Part shown: in pieces, positions 30,554 through 40,818 of the stretch | How the letters are laid out: every line of letters begins with the position of its first letter | Position numbering within the stretch: position 1 is the stretch's first letter | Source: Stenotrophomonas maltophilia | GTDB lineage: Bacteria; Pseudomonadota; Gammaproteobacteria; Xanthomonadales; Xanthomonadaceae | Reading direction: 5' to 3' | Length of the DNA: 64,000 nucleotides | Assembly (NCBI RefSeq): GCF_001676385.1 | Contig: NZ_LYVJ01000015.1 | Coordinates: forward strand, 27,428 to 91,427 | Translations under genes and position numbers: made by a program | Notes under the pieces: generated by a model | The model's database searches: none | What the model was told of the DNA's origin: nothing | Seen by the model: only the letters and a program-made list of their open reading frames with translations

Positions 30554-33500
30554 ATGAGCCTTTACACCCTTACCGTAGACCTGTTGCTGAAGTCGGGATC
30601 GTTCGAGAGAGACAGCGGGAAGGCCGCGCGTGTTGTAAAGCGCGACATGGAGACAATCCAGGCGTCAATGTCGGATGCTTCGCGTCGTGGCGCGGATGAG
30701 GTGTCTGCTGGATTCCGCCGCGTGGCCTTCGAAGCTGTTGGGATGACCTCGGCCTTGGCGGCGGTTAAAGCCGTGATTGGGAAGGCCGATGAGTGGACCA
30801 ACCTGAACAACCGGCTTCGTCTCGTCACCAAAGACCAAGCGGCGTTCGTTGCAGCCCAGCAAGACGTTGTGCAGATCGCCAAGGCTACGCGGCAGCCGCT
30901 CGGTGCGACCGCCGAGCTGTATCAGCGCATCGCAATGAATCAGGATGCACTGGGGCTTTCCGGCGCGGGTCTTGCGCGAGTCGTCGAGACCATCAGCAAG
31001 ACGATGGTGATCAGTGGCAGCAGTGCGGCCGCTGCCGAGGGCGCGTTGATTCAGTTGGGGCAGGCGTTCGCATCTGGCGCACTGCGGGGTGAGGAACTGA
31101 ATTCAGTGCTGGAAGGCGCTCCGGCGCTCGCGCAAGAGATTGCTAAGGGGCTGAATGTCCCGATGGGCAAGCTGCGCGAACTTGGGCAAGCCGGAAAGTT
31201 GAGCGCTGACCAGGTAATCAACGCTCTCCAGCGCCAGGCCAGTGCGGTTGACGAGGCGTTCGGCAAGATGGACGCGACGGTTGGCCAGTCACTGACCCTG
31301 CTCAATACCAATCTTTCGGAGATGATCGGGCGCGCGGATGATGCGACTGGCGCCTCCCAGGCACTTGCAGCTGGCATTGGCCTGCTGGGCAGCAATCTTC
31401 AGACGGTCGCCGTTGGCAGCGCCGCAGTGGCCTCCGGCCCATTGGTGAAGGCGCTTCTGTCGCGGGTGGCGGCGGCAAACGCCGCGGTCGCCGCAGATCG
31501 CGCTGCAGCTGCCCAGAGTCTGGCAGCCGCTCAGCAGTTGGAGCTGCGTACGCGAGCGGCAATGCTGGATGCTCAGGCCGAAGCTCGCCGGATGCAGGTG
31601 ATCGGCGGAAGCGTTTCGGTAAGTGCCAAGGCTGCTGCCGCGACGCTGGAGCATAGGCAGGCGACGTTGCTGCTCGCGCAAGCTCAGACTCAGGCCGCTG
31701 CGGCGAATGCTGGGTGGCTGGCGCGCGCGGGCTCGGCCACGTTGTCGGTGCTGGGCGGCCCTGCAGGCATCGTCACGATGCTGGCTACGGCGGCAGCCGG
31801 CTGGCTGCTCTTCCGAGACAACACTAACACCGCATCAGCTGCACTGATTGACTTCGGTGGCGCCGCCGATGTGGCGATTGAGAAATTTCGGGAGTTGAAC
31901 CGGCAGCAGCAGGCTGGCGAGATCTTGCGGCTGCAGAAGGAAATCGGTGATGGTTACAAGGAGATCACGGCAACCATCCGTGACATGGCGCTGGAGTCTC
32001 AGAGGGGTATCACGAACTCCTACTCGGACGCATACGCGGCTTCGATCCGGCGTCTGGCCGACGAACTCAAGGCCGGCAAGCTCAGCGCTGACGAGTTCAG
32101 CGCACGACTTGAACAGGCGAATGCCAAAGTGCTCGAGGGTGCGACCGGCGCGGAGAGGTTCCGCGGTCGCATGGTGGAACAGACCGCAAGCGTCGCAACG
32201 CTCGCACGTGAAACCGAGCGTCAGGGCAATGTTCTTGAATCGTTGAATGCCGCCACCACCCAGGCCAAGAGCGCGACCGATGCCCTGTCTGGCTCCTTCA
32301 ACGTATTGGGCGACTCGGCAGGCGCCGCAGGCAAGCGCATCGCGTCGGCCATGCAGTCGCTGCCGGGTCAGCTCGCCCGCGTGGGCAAGAGTGCAGCCGA
32401 AGTCGCACAGCTGGACGTGAATGACTGGTTCAAGGAGGCCCAAGCCAGCGGCGTCGACTTCTCCAAGCGCGATGACCCCAAGGTCAAGCAGTACATCGAG
32501 CAGGGCGCACAGTACATCCGGCTCCAGACGGAGCTGGCCGCTGCGCAGAAGAACTTCACGGAGTCGCGCAAGGCGTCGGCAGCCGCTGAGCGCGCCGGCG
32601 CCAAGGATCGCACGGCAGACGCGGAAGCGATCAAGCGCTACAACGAGCAGGCTGCAATGGCCGCGGCAACGATGGCCGGGCCGCTGGCCGAGGCCACCGA
32701 GCGGCAGAAACAGCTCGAGGACAAGCTCAAGGAAGCGCTGAAGGAAGGGCGCATCGAGCGGGCCGCGTACAACACGCTGGTCCTGGAGTCGCAGAAGGCG
32801 TTGGAGCAGTCCAGCGCGGAGATCAAGAATGCCCTCGCCAGCCCCGAGGCGCTCCTTGCGACGATGGATGCCGAGGTCGCCATGCTCGGCAAGGTCGGCC
32901 GTGCGCGCGAACTGTCGCGGCGCGAGATGATGAACGAGCGGGACATGCGGCAGGAGCTGCAGAAGGCGGTGGAGGCCGCGGGCAGCAAGGAAGCGCTGGC
33001 GCTGTCCAAGGGGGCAGCGAGCTACGAGCAGTACGAGCAGTCCATGCTGGACGCAGCCCGAGCATCGGCCGATCTGTCGCTGCGCGTGGAGGAGGCCGCT
33101 GCCAACGTTGAGGCGTGGGCCGGCGTGGTCGTCAACGGCGTGGGCGATGCCGCCGACGCCATGTCCGACTTCGTTGCCGGCGGCGTGCGCGACTTCGACA
33201 ACCTGTGGGACGACCTGAAGGACACCGCCCGACGCGGGCTGCGCGACCTGACCCGCGAGCTGCTGCAGCAGAAAATCGTGATCCCCATCCAGACTCAGAT
33301 CCTCAACGGGATGAACGGGCAGGGCGGTGGCTTGAGCCTGCAGAGCATCATGGGGCTGTTCGGTGGGAACGGCACCGCTGGTGGCGGTCAGAACCTGGGC
33401 ACCATTGCCGGGCTGCTGTCCAAAGGGCAGGGGTTGTTTGGCGCGGGTGCCGCGTCCACCGGAGGAACGGCGGCCGGGTCGATGCTCGGTTTCGGCAACA

Positions 33501-35170
33501 ACGTCGTTGCATTCACAGGTGGAGGAACGGCTGCCGCGGCCGGCGGTGCTGCCTCAGGAGCCGCTGGCGCGGCCACGGGTGCGCTCGGTGCCGTGGCGGC
33601 GTTTGCTCCCTATGCTGCCCTGATTGCGATGGGCATGCAGATGGCCGGGAGCGCCTACAAGGAAGGCTTCGGGCTGGAGAACCAGGACAAGTTCGATCTG
33701 CTGAAACGTGGTCACTTTGCTTCCGGCGGTCTGCTGACCCCGGTCATGCTCGACAGCATGTCGCTGGACTACCTCGGCCGCGCGCTGGGCATGAACCGGA
33801 AGACGGCGGCGATCTTCTCGGGTAGCTCGCTGATGGGCAAGGCGTTTGGTCGCAGTGCCCCGAAGATCACCGGCCAGGGCATCACGGGTTCGTACGGATT
33901 CGGTGGACTGGACGGTCAGAGCTACGCGGATGTGAAGCAGAAGGGCGGGTGGTTCCGATCCGACAAGAAGTGGACGCAGTACGGTGCCCTGGATCCGGGC
34001 ATCGATCGCACGTTCGACATGGCTGCACGGCAGATCCGGGGCGCAACAACGGACCTGGCCAAGCAGTTGGGCGTGGACCTGTCGCGTCAGCTGGCAGGCG
34101 TCAAAGTCAGCCTGGGCAAGCTGCAGCTGTCGGCGGATTCGGAGGAGGCGCAGAAGCAGCTCGAAAGCTACCTGGCCGACATGCAGGACCGCCTGTACAC
34201 CGAGGCGGTGAGGGCAGCGGGGTTCGGTGGGCAACTGGATGGCTTCTACAGCTCAGCCGATGTTTTTGGAGCGTTGAGCGCATCGATCCAGCTGGCGGTG
34301 GGCAATGCGGACGACCTCGGACGGGCGTTGAATGGCCTGGAGATCGACAAGGTCAACAAGGCCGTGGACTACTTCCAGGAGCTGGCAGCGGTGGCTGGCA
34401 CGGACTTGGCCACACAGATCCAGAAGGTCAGCGGCCTGTTGGGCAACTACTCCACGCTGATGGCGGACGTTTCCACGCAGCTCATGACCGGCGACCTGTC
34501 CAGCTACCAGCAGCAGGCGCTGAGCATCGAGCGAACGTACCGGCAGCAGGTGAAGTCGGCCAACGACTACGCCAAGGCCCTGGGCTTGTCCGGTGCACGT
34601 GCCGAGGACCTGGCCAAGATCGAAGCGCTGCGCGCGATGAACATGGGCAAGCTGCAGGCGCAGATCGACAAGGACAAGAAGGCCATGCAGTACGGCCTGT
34701 CGATCAGTGACCTGTCCCCGCTGACCGACCAGGAGAAGCTCGGCGAGGCCATGAAGGAGCTGGAGCGGGCCGTGGCCGGTGGCGACACCAGCGCAGCCCA
34801 GGCGGCGGCACAGGCCGCCCTTGGCTTTGGCCGGAACCTGTACGCCAGCGGCAAGGACTACAACGGGCTGTACGACCAGGTGACTGGGCTCATCGACGGC
34901 ATGAAGGTCGGCGACCTGAACACCGAGGACGGCACCAGCATGGGCCAGCTGGCGGACGCGATCGAGGCCCTGCCGGACAACTTCAGCCGTGCGGTGTTCG
35001 ACCTGGTGGTGAACAACGAGTCGCAGTCCCAAACCACGGCGGCTGTGCAGCAGAGCAATGCTCTGCTCACCGAGCAGAACCAGTTGCTTCGCGAGCTGCT
35101 GTCCACCACCACCCAGGGCGTCCGCGCCTCCAGCAGCAACGCGCTGCGCCAGGCACTCAACGCGAGGTAA
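30554..35170 (+). CDS. Tape measure protein
   Basis: The 1538-residue protein has a helical N terminus with the lambda-H/TMP region (TNLNNRLRLVTKDQAAFVAA, ELYQRIAMNQDALGLSGAGL, IQLGQAFASGALRGEELNSV), long alanine-rich coiled coils, a hydrophobic patch (LSVLGGPAGIVTMLATAAAGWLL) and a glycine-rich segment near 920-1040. It sets tail length. Two terminators lie directly before it, so late transcription must read through them. Confidence 0.94.
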   Translation: MSLYTLTVDLLLKSGSFERDSGKAARVVKRDMETIQASMSDASRRGADEVSAGFRRVAFEAVGMTSALAAVKAVIGKADEWTNLNNRLRLVTKDQAAFVAAQQDVVQIAKATRQPLGATAELYQRIAMNQDALGLSGAGLARVVETISKTMVISGSSAAAAEGALIQLGQAFASGALRGEELNSVLEGAPALAQEIAKGLNVPMGKLRELGQAGKLSADQVINALQRQASAVDEAFGKMDATVGQSLTLLNTNLSEMIGRADDATGASQALAAGIGLLGSNLQTVAVGSAAVASGPLVKALLSRVAAANAAVAADRAAAAQSLAAAQQLELRTRAAMLDAQAEARRMQVIGGSVSVSAKAAAATLEHRQATLLLAQAQTQAAAANAGWLARAGSATLSVLGGPAGIVTMLATAAAGWLLFRDNTNTASAALIDFGGAADVAIEKFRELNRQQQAGEILRLQKEIGDGYKEITATIRDMALESQRGITNSYSDAYAASIRRLADELKAGKLSADEFSARLEQANAKVLEGATGAERFRGRMVEQTASVATLARETERQGNVLESLNAATTQAKSATDALSGSFNVLGDSAGAAGKRIASAMQSLPGQLARVGKSAAEVAQLDVNDWFKEAQASGVDFSKRDDPKVKQYIEQGAQYIRLQTELAAAQKNFTESRKASAAAERAGAKDRTADAEAIKRYNEQAAMAAATMAGPLAEATERQKQLEDKLKEALKEGRIERAAYNTLVLESQKALEQSSAEIKNALASPEALLATMDAEVAMLGKVGRARELSRREMMNERDMRQELQKAVEAAGSKEALALSKGAASYEQYEQSMLDAARASADLSLRVEEAAANVEAWAGVVVNGVGDAADAMSDFVAGGVRDFDNLWDDLKDTARRGLRDLTRELLQQKIVIPIQTQILNGMNGQGGGLSLQSIMGLFGGNGTAGGGQNLGTIAGLLSKGQGLFGAGAASTGGTAAGSMLGFGNNVVAFTGGGTAAAAGGAASGAAGAATGALGAVAAFAPYAALIAMGMQMAGSAYKEGFGLENQDKFDLLKRGHFASGGLLTPVMLDSMSLDYLGRALGMNRKTAAIFSGSSLMGKAFGRSAPKITGQGITGSYGFGGLDGQSYADVKQKGGWFRSDKKWTQYGALDPGIDRTFDMAARQIRGATTDLAKQLGVDLSRQLAGVKVSLGKLQLSADSEEAQKQLESYLADMQDRLYTEAVRAAGFGGQLDGFYSSADVFGALSASIQLAVGNADDLGRALNGLEIDKVNKAVDYFQELAAVAGTDLATQIQKVSGLLGNYSTLMADVSTQLMTGDLSSYQQQALSIERTYRQQVKSANDYAKALGLSGARAEDLAKIEALRAMNMGKLQAQIDKDKKAMQYGLSISDLSPLTDQEKLGEAMKELERAVAGGDTSAAQAAAQAALGFGRNLYASGKDYNGLYDQVTGLIDGMKVGDLNTEDGTSMGQLADAIEALPDNFSRAVFDLVVNNESQSQTTAAVQQSNALLTEQNQLLRELLSTTTQGVRASSSNALRQALNAR

Positions 35171-35176
35171 TCCGCA

Positions 35177-38011
35177 ATGCAAGCAAGGAAACTCACGCTG
35201 GTGGAGATCGGCGTGGGCGCGCTGCCGTCGCCGTCTCCGGCGGCGCCGCGCTACTCGAACTGGTTCCCGGTCGTGCACCGGCCACCCGAGGTGCCACCGG
35301 TGGATGGGGTGACCCCCAACCCGGTGGCCGACGGTGTGCTGCTGGAATGGCCGGCGGTCGATCTGGCCGGCGTCGTGTACGTGGTCGAGCGTGGCCCCTC
35401 TCCGGAGGGGCCGTGGACCGAGATCTATCGGACCACCGACACGCGCTACTTCTACAGCGACAACACCGGCACCAAGTGGTGGTTCAAGATCACGCCGACC
35501 GTGCGTGGCCGGCCGGGATCGGGCTCGGTGGTGGAAGCTACCCCACCGCCTACCACGGCCGAGCTGATCAAGCAGACGGAGCGGATCACGAAGGAGATCG
35601 CCGACCGAATGGATGCAGATGCCGCAGAAGCGGCCGCGCGGGCCGATGGCCTGGCTGCCGCTGCGCGGGATCTTCTGGCTGAGGCGGACCTGCGGCAGCG
35701 TGGGGTGTCCGACGCAATGGAGGCGATCGCACAGGAGGCGCAGGCCCGTGCCGATGGGCTGCTGAACGAACGCCTTGAGCGCGAGGCTGCCATCACGCTG
35801 GAGACCCAAACCCGGCAGAGCGACGTGGAATCGCTGTCGCGCGCGCTGTCCGAGGTGGCCGCCGGTAGCGGGACCCAGTTCGACAGCCTGCGGATCTGGT
35901 ACTTCGACACCACCGTGGAGGAATGGACCGGCAACGGAGCGCCACCGACGATGGTCGATGGCTGGCTGCGGCCGGCCAACGGCACCGATAGCCCGTATGT
36001 GCAGTCGCCGGCAGCACTGGCCGTCGACGGCAGCGCGTACCGCTTCGTCAAGCTGAGGGTGAAGCGCGTTGGCGATGCAACGTGGGACGGCTTCCTGCAG
36101 TGGATCACGCTGGCCGACCAGGCATGGGACGTGGACAAGCGGGCGGCGATCCCGGAGCCGCGGTGGGACGACAATGGCGTCGGCACGGTCGACGTGGCCG
36201 ATATCGCCTGGTGGCCGGGAGAGGTCGACGCCATCCGGCTGCAGTTCGGCGCGACCCAGACCGTCTCCAGCTACTTCATGACCGACTGGGTGGCCATCGG
36301 GCGTCCGACGCCCGGTGCCGGTGTGGCGCTGGTCCAGGAGGAAGCCCGCGCCCGTGTAGCGGCGGACGTGGCCGAGGCCAGCAAGCGCGAGACGCTGGCC
36401 GTGCAGCTGAGGGGCGACTACGAGGGCAGCGATCTGTCCCAAGTTCCAAGCGGCCTGTTCGCCGCGGAGCGCGATGCGCGGGTCACGGCCGATGAGGCCA
36501 ACGCCAGCGCCATCGAGCTGATTCAGGCGCGGATGCCCACGGGCGATGGCACGGTGGCCACGGAGGCCAGCGTCACCGAGGAACGCCAGGCGCGCGCAGA
36601 CGGCGACAGCGCCAACGCTGAGGCGATTGAGCGGGTGTCTGCGAGGATGCCGGCCGGCGACGGCAAGGTGGCCTCTGCGGAAGCACTGGATGCCGTCTCG
36701 ACCCGTGTGGAAGAAACGGAGGAGGGCATCCGGGCAGTCGGCGACAGAACGTCGTCGCTGGAAGCGCAGGTGACGTACAAGCACGCGGGCGACCGGGACT
36801 GGAACGCCGGGGACCGTGACGTGCGCGCGGGCGTGAAGACGTGGCAGTCCGTGATCGCCCAAGGCGACCGCGCCGTCGCCAAGCAGGTGGAATCGGTCCG
36901 GGCAGAGCTGGGCGAGTTCGAGGCCACGGCCACTCGGTCCATCGAGGTCATCGCCACGGAGCAGAGCGCCCAGGCGGTGCAGATCCAGCACCTGGGCGTC
37001 GAGCTGGATGGGAAAGCGTCAGCGGACTACGTCGAGGAGATCAGCGCCCGGGTCGACGTGACCGAGCAGGGCATCGAAGCGTTCACTGGCCAACTGCAAT
37101 CGGTGAAGGCTGAGGTGGACAGCAAGGCCAGCGCGCAGGTGGTGCAGGGCGTGGAGGCCCGGGTGGTCCAGACCGAGAACGGGCTGACCCAGGTGTTGGC
37201 GAGGGCGTTCCTGAACGTCATCGCCAACAGCGGCGGCGGACCGCTGATCGGCGGCATGGTCATCGAGAACAACGGCCAGGTCATCAACACCCGCTTTTCC
37301 AGCAACACGTTTGAGGTCATCTCGCCCGGAGCCAGTGAGGGGATGGAGTGGCGCGGAGGCTTCCTTCGCGTCTGGAAAGGATCTGCTCAGCGCATTATCG
37401 GAACCAACTTCGGTGCCGCCGGCGACAACCTGGTCGACTACTTCGGGCCGAACGTCGGTGCGGGTGCTGCGTCGAAGGCCAACGCTGTGATGTGGATGGA
37501 CGCCAACGGCAGTGCCTACTTCGGTGGCCAGCTGTCGGCGGGCATCCTGCGCAACGCGGTCCAAACGACCACCACGCAGACAGTCGGTGTGGAGCTGGTC
37601 AACGGGCCGTTCGCCACCAACGGCCGCGTGCGCAGCGTCACGGTCAGCTTTTCCCGTCGACATGTGCGGACGAAGACCACCTATGGCAGCGACGGCTTCG
37701 TTGCCGGCGCGGGCCAGAACACGGCCCGTGTGGAAATCTATCGGCGGGTCGGGACCGGCGGCGAGTCGTTGTGGCAGGTGCTCAACGTGAGCGGATCGGT
37801 GGACATCATGAACGAAATTGACGGGCCGGACCAGGCGGTTTCGTCGTGGGGCGGCTCGTTCACGGTGAACGACACCAGCCCCAGCTCGGACACGATGACC
37901 TATCGCGCCGTGATCACCAGTTTCACCGCGCAGGCGGTGACGCACAGCTCCGGCTCATTCCAGCAGCAGTCCATCACGCAGAGCCTGTCGATCATCTCGG
38001 TCGAGAACTGA
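35177..38011 (+). CDS. Central tail fibre, J-like C-terminal type (FN3 plus DUF1983-like)
   Basis: The 944-residue protein has an FN3-like beta domain (about 38-115; VLLEWPAVDLAGVVYVVERG), repetitive coiled-coil segments of alanine/aspartate/glutamate, and a C-terminal domain starting near VIANSGGGPLIGGMVIENNG, resembling the distal part of lambda J (DUF1983 and beyond). It lacks the J N-terminal hub, which may be supplied by the 655-residue protein. Likely receptor binding or fibre attachment. Confidence 0.8.
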   Translation: MQARKLTLVEIGVGALPSPSPAAPRYSNWFPVVHRPPEVPPVDGVTPNPVADGVLLEWPAVDLAGVVYVVERGPSPEGPWTEIYRTTDTRYFYSDNTGTKWWFKITPTVRGRPGSGSVVEATPPPTTAELIKQTERITKEIADRMDADAAEAAARADGLAAAARDLLAEADLRQRGVSDAMEAIAQEAQARADGLLNERLEREAAITLETQTRQSDVESLSRALSEVAAGSGTQFDSLRIWYFDTTVEEWTGNGAPPTMVDGWLRPANGTDSPYVQSPAALAVDGSAYRFVKLRVKRVGDATWDGFLQWITLADQAWDVDKRAAIPEPRWDDNGVGTVDVADIAWWPGEVDAIRLQFGATQTVSSYFMTDWVAIGRPTPGAGVALVQEEARARVAADVAEASKRETLAVQLRGDYEGSDLSQVPSGLFAAERDARVTADEANASAIELIQARMPTGDGTVATEASVTEERQARADGDSANAEAIERVSARMPAGDGKVASAEALDAVSTRVEETEEGIRAVGDRTSSLEAQVTYKHAGDRDWNAGDRDVRAGVKTWQSVIAQGDRAVAKQVESVRAELGEFEATATRSIEVIATEQSAQAVQIQHLGVELDGKASADYVEEISARVDVTEQGIEAFTGQLQSVKAEVDSKASAQVVQGVEARVVQTENGLTQVLARAFLNVIANSGGGPLIGGMVIENNGQVINTRFSSNTFEVISPGASEGMEWRGGFLRVWKGSAQRIIGTNFGAAGDNLVDYFGPNVGAGAASKANAVMWMDANGSAYFGGQLSAGILRNAVQTTTTQTVGVELVNGPFATNGRVRSVTVSFSRRHVRTKTTYGSDGFVAGAGQNTARVEIYRRVGTGGESLWQVLNVSGSVDIMNEIDGPDQAVSSWGGSFTVNDTSPSSDTMTYRAVITSFTAQAVTHSSGSFQQQSITQSLSIISVEN

Positions 38012-38024
38012 AACCGCACAAGGC

Positions 38025-38050
38025 GCGGGCCGGCATGTCCGGCCCGCTTT
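38025..38050 (+). terminator. Strong hairpin after the J-like gene
   Basis: A 9-bp GC stem GCGGGCCGG/CCGGCCCGC with loop CATGT, followed by only three T. It could be a weak terminator or an mRNA-stability element. Confidence 0.4.
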
Positions 38051-38080
38051 GCCGTGGGCGATCAATAGCAGAGAACACAC

Positions 38081-39370
38081 ATGCCGCAGAAACTCATCGA
38101 TCAAACGACCATCCAGCCGGATGGCCGCCCAGGTGACGACGCGTTCACCGCCTTTGCAATCTGCAACGACAACTTCGCCGATTCCGAGGGGCGCCTTTCG
38201 GCGTTGGAAGGTGGATCATCGAACATCGGCCAGGACGTGGCCGACCTGAAAGTTGGCTTGCAGCAGGAGACGCAGCTGCGTACGGACGCCGATACCGCGC
38301 TTTCGCAGGCTATCGCTGCGGAAGTGACCGCACTCCAGAACGCCGACACTGCGCTCGGTGCACGCTTCATCGGAAAGAACCGGCTTATCAACGGTTCGAT
38401 GCGCTGGTGGCAGCGCGGGACCAGCTTCACTGCGCCGGGCTACTCCGTAGACCGTTGGTACTTCAACGCGGGCGGCGTGGCAACGCCGAGCTTGTCACGA
38501 AACACGGTAACGCCAGGTGCATTTGACACCGAATGTATCTATCTCGCAAAAATTTCATACGGTGCTGTGACTGATGCTGCAAACCATTACGTTGTGCTTG
38601 AACAACGAATGGAGAATGTGACCACGCTTGCGGGGCGAACGGTAACCGTGAGCTTGAAGGTGTTCAACAGTGGCGCGGCAGGCCGACAAATTGCTATCGA
38701 ATTTGGTCAGAGCTTTGGCGCTGGCGGAAGTGCGCAGGTTTCAGGGATCGGCGCGGCAAAGTACAGCCTTGCCCCAGGAATCAATACCGTCACCCATACC
38801 GTGCAGATTCCGTCGATCGGCGGGAAGACTGTGGGTGCCAACAGTTCTTTGATTCTTACTCTTTGGGCAACAGGCGGCAGCAACTTCAACGCTCGCAACG
38901 CGTCGCTTGGCGCACAAACTGGCGATGTACATTTCACGCAGGTACAGGTCGAAGAAGGTTCTTCGGTAAGTGGGTATGACTATCGGCCGGATGGTATGGA
39001 ATTGGCTCTATGCCAGCGCTTCTATCAGAAATCTCTCCCGGCATCTACAGCGCCAGGGCCGGGTGTTTTGCAGGGTATTGGCGCACCAGCCGTGGCGTTC
39101 AGCCCATCAGCGGCGCGCGTGTATCAACAGTTCCGGGTAGATATGCGTGCGTTTCCAACCGTGACTATTTACAAGGGGTCGGATGCGTCTGGTGGCAGCG
39201 ATAACGGCATCTCCTTGTTCAACGGTGCGTGGACAAACCATGCGAGCGCGGCAAACGTAAGTGCAACCCGCGACACAGGTTTTCAGGTGGACGCATTTGC
39301 CACTTTCACCATGACCGCTGGCTTCACGTATTTGGCCGGATTCCACTGGACTGCAGACGCGGAGCTTTAA
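38081..39370 (+). CDS. Tail fibre/spike protein
   Basis: The 429-residue protein has a helical start (about 20-95), then the motif NRLINGSMRWWQRGTSF common at the beginning of phage fibre/carbohydrate-binding domains, and a beta-rich C terminus. From about 38500 the DNA has visibly lower GC than the structural genes before it, suggesting that the receptor-binding part was exchanged. Followed 2 bases later by the Tfa-like gene. Confidence 0.8.
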   Translation: MPQKLIDQTTIQPDGRPGDDAFTAFAICNDNFADSEGRLSALEGGSSNIGQDVADLKVGLQQETQLRTDADTALSQAIAAEVTALQNADTALGARFIGKNRLINGSMRWWQRGTSFTAPGYSVDRWYFNAGGVATPSLSRNTVTPGAFDTECIYLAKISYGAVTDAANHYVVLEQRMENVTTLAGRTVTVSLKVFNSGAAGRQIAIEFGQSFGAGGSAQVSGIGAAKYSLAPGINTVTHTVQIPSIGGKTVGANSSLILTLWATGGSNFNARNASLGAQTGDVHFTQVQVEEGSSVSGYDYRPDGMELALCQRFYQKSLPASTAPGPGVLQGIGAPAVAFSPSAARVYQQFRVDMRAFPTVTIYKGSDASGGSDNGISLFNGAWTNHASAANVSATRDTGFQVDAFATFTMTAGFTYLAGFHWTADAEL

Positions 39371-39372
39371 TC

Positions 39373-39843
39373 ATGTACCAACTCACTGAAGACCCGGATG
39401 TGATTCGCTGCGTCGAAACTGGCGCGTTCATTCCTCGCGGTCACTACCTGTGGCCGACCGAGTGGCTGGAGTCGAACACGCCGCTGCCGGTGTCACCGCC
39501 GGGCCCAGGCTTCGAGCTTCACACACCACAGCACTACCGTTACATCCGGGATGAGGCGTTCGCGTGGATGCGGGCCGAGGCGGTAGAGCGTGGCTACGAC
39601 AGCATCGAGTCATGCGCCAGCTACTACAACAGCGGCGTAGAACGGTATCGCCTGGAGGCCCGGGCGATGGTGGCCTGGCGCGATGCTGTGAACCAGGCGC
39701 TGGAGCAGCTGGTGCTGGCGCCGCCGGATGGCATCGAGACGTGGGAGCAGGTGCGCGCGCTGTTGCCGCAGCCGGAGACGTTCGCCTGGCCGGAGAAGGC
39801 GGAGCTGCCACTGGATGGACTGGCCCCGCAGCCCGTGACTTGA
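39373..39843 (+). CDS. Tail fibre assembly-like protein
   Basis: The 156 residues begin MYQLTEDPDVIRCVETGAFI, then PRGHYLWPTEWLESNTPLPV, and end with a helical part (RYRLEARAMVAWRDAVNQAL) as in Tfa-type chaperones and related proteins downstream of fibres. Assignment depends on position and general layout. Confidence 0.65.
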   Translation: MYQLTEDPDVIRCVETGAFIPRGHYLWPTEWLESNTPLPVSPPGPGFELHTPQHYRYIRDEAFAWMRAEAVERGYDSIESCASYYNSGVERYRLEARAMVAWRDAVNQALEQLVLAPPDGIETWEQVRALLPQPETFAWPEKAELPLDGLAPQPVT

Positions 39844-39884
39844 TCCTCACGCGGCGGCAACGGCGCTGTGGCGAGATGGCATCC

Positions 39885-39983
39885 ATGTGCTATTCCGCCG
39901 AGATCACGCCCGCCTCCCTTAGGACGGCCATGGCCATCGTTGAACTGACCGGCTATCGAGACACGGGGGCGGGTTTGGCGTAA
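39885..39983 (+). pseudogene. Possible remnant start of an SRAP (SOS-response peptidase) gene
   Basis: A 32-residue frame begins MCYSAEITPASLRTAMAIVE; Met-Cys-Tyr-Ser-Ala is the characteristic start of some SRAP proteins, whose Cys2 is catalytic. It stops after 32 residues, so only a fragment could remain. The resemblance covers about six residues and may be chance. Confidence 0.25.
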
Positions 39984-40001
39984 GGATGTGGGCTTTGCCA
40001 G

Positions 40002-40391
40002 ATGGTGGATCCGAGTATCGTGGAGGATACTCAGACCAACTGTGAGCAAGAGGATCAACCGTTGAGCGCTTCCATGCTTCCGAGAATTGTCGGTTTCGAT
40101 GTGCCGCAGCTGCATGAGCGCGTCGATTCCTCTACTGATGAGGCCATCATTGCGTTGTTGGATCTTGCGCCAGGAGCCCGCTGGACTGAACTCTTCGTGA
40201 GGAAGTGCGAGGCGCTGGCGTCTCAGCTCTCCTTGGCAGAAGTCCGGGTTGAAGGCTCCAGGATCTATTTTTACGGGTCAATCAGCGACTCAAGAGCGCT
40301 CGCCGATGCGGTCATGTCCATCGTTCACGTGCTGAATGATCAACTCATGCGAGAAGGGAACGACGCAGCCTCGCGGGAAGAAAACTCCTAG
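40002..40391 (+). CDS. Hypothetical prophage accessory protein
   Basis: The 129 residues begin MVDPSIVEDTQTNCEQEDQP; helices EAIIALLDLAPGARWTELFV and LADAVMSIVHVLNDQLMREG surround a short beta part. A ribosome site is not obvious, and internal starts are possible. It overlaps the convergent next gene by 4 bases. Confidence 0.5.
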   Translation: MVDPSIVEDTQTNCEQEDQPLSASMLPRIVGFDVPQLHERVDSSTDEAIIALLDLAPGARWTELFVRKCEALASQLSLAEVRVEGSRIYFYGSISDSRALADAVMSIVHVLNDQLMREGNDAASREENS

Positions 40392-40669
40392 GAGCAAGAG
40401 AGGCGCGACCAGCATTGACCTGCAATATCCGCTGCGCCAGGGTGACCACGAAGACTGGATCGAGCCGCAAGTCTGCCCTCGAGGTCGTCCAACCATTCTG
40501 CGCGTGTTCCATGCGGATCCCTGACGTAGATGTCACATGCGATCCGGACGACGGGGTCAACCTCATGGCGAAAGCTAACAGCAGGTAGGGCACCAGAGTT
40601 GAATGCCAAACTCCAGTGGGTGAGCTCGCGTTCGACGTCAACGAAATCCTTGTTCCTCATGCGTTCCAT
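40388..40669 (-). CDS. Hypothetical prophage accessory protein
   Basis: The 93-residue product begins MERMRNKDFVDVERELTHWS and is preceded by AGGAGAAGAAC, a strong ribosome site. It ends in an arginine/glycine/serine-rich part. It converges on the previous gene. Function unknown. Confidence 0.6.
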   Translation of the reverse strand: MERMRNKDFVDVERELTHWSLAFNSGALPAVSFRHEVDPVVRIACDIYVRDPHGTRAEWLDDLEGRLAARSSLRGHPGAADIAGQCWSRLSCS

Positions 40670-40818
40670 GTTCTTCTCCTATCGGGACTGCACTGTACAC
40701 CCTTCAGAACATCGGCCTGTTCATGACACTTGTTCATACTCGCGCCAATCCGGCACGGCTACGTAACGCGCTGGGGAGCACCGTGGGTTGGCAGCAGATG
40801 GCTGCATCGGAGTAAGAC

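Noticed and set aside
34253..36991. 912-codon reverse-strand frame over tape measure and J-like genes
   Set aside because: A shadow of two strongly supported forward genes; its length comes from high GC.
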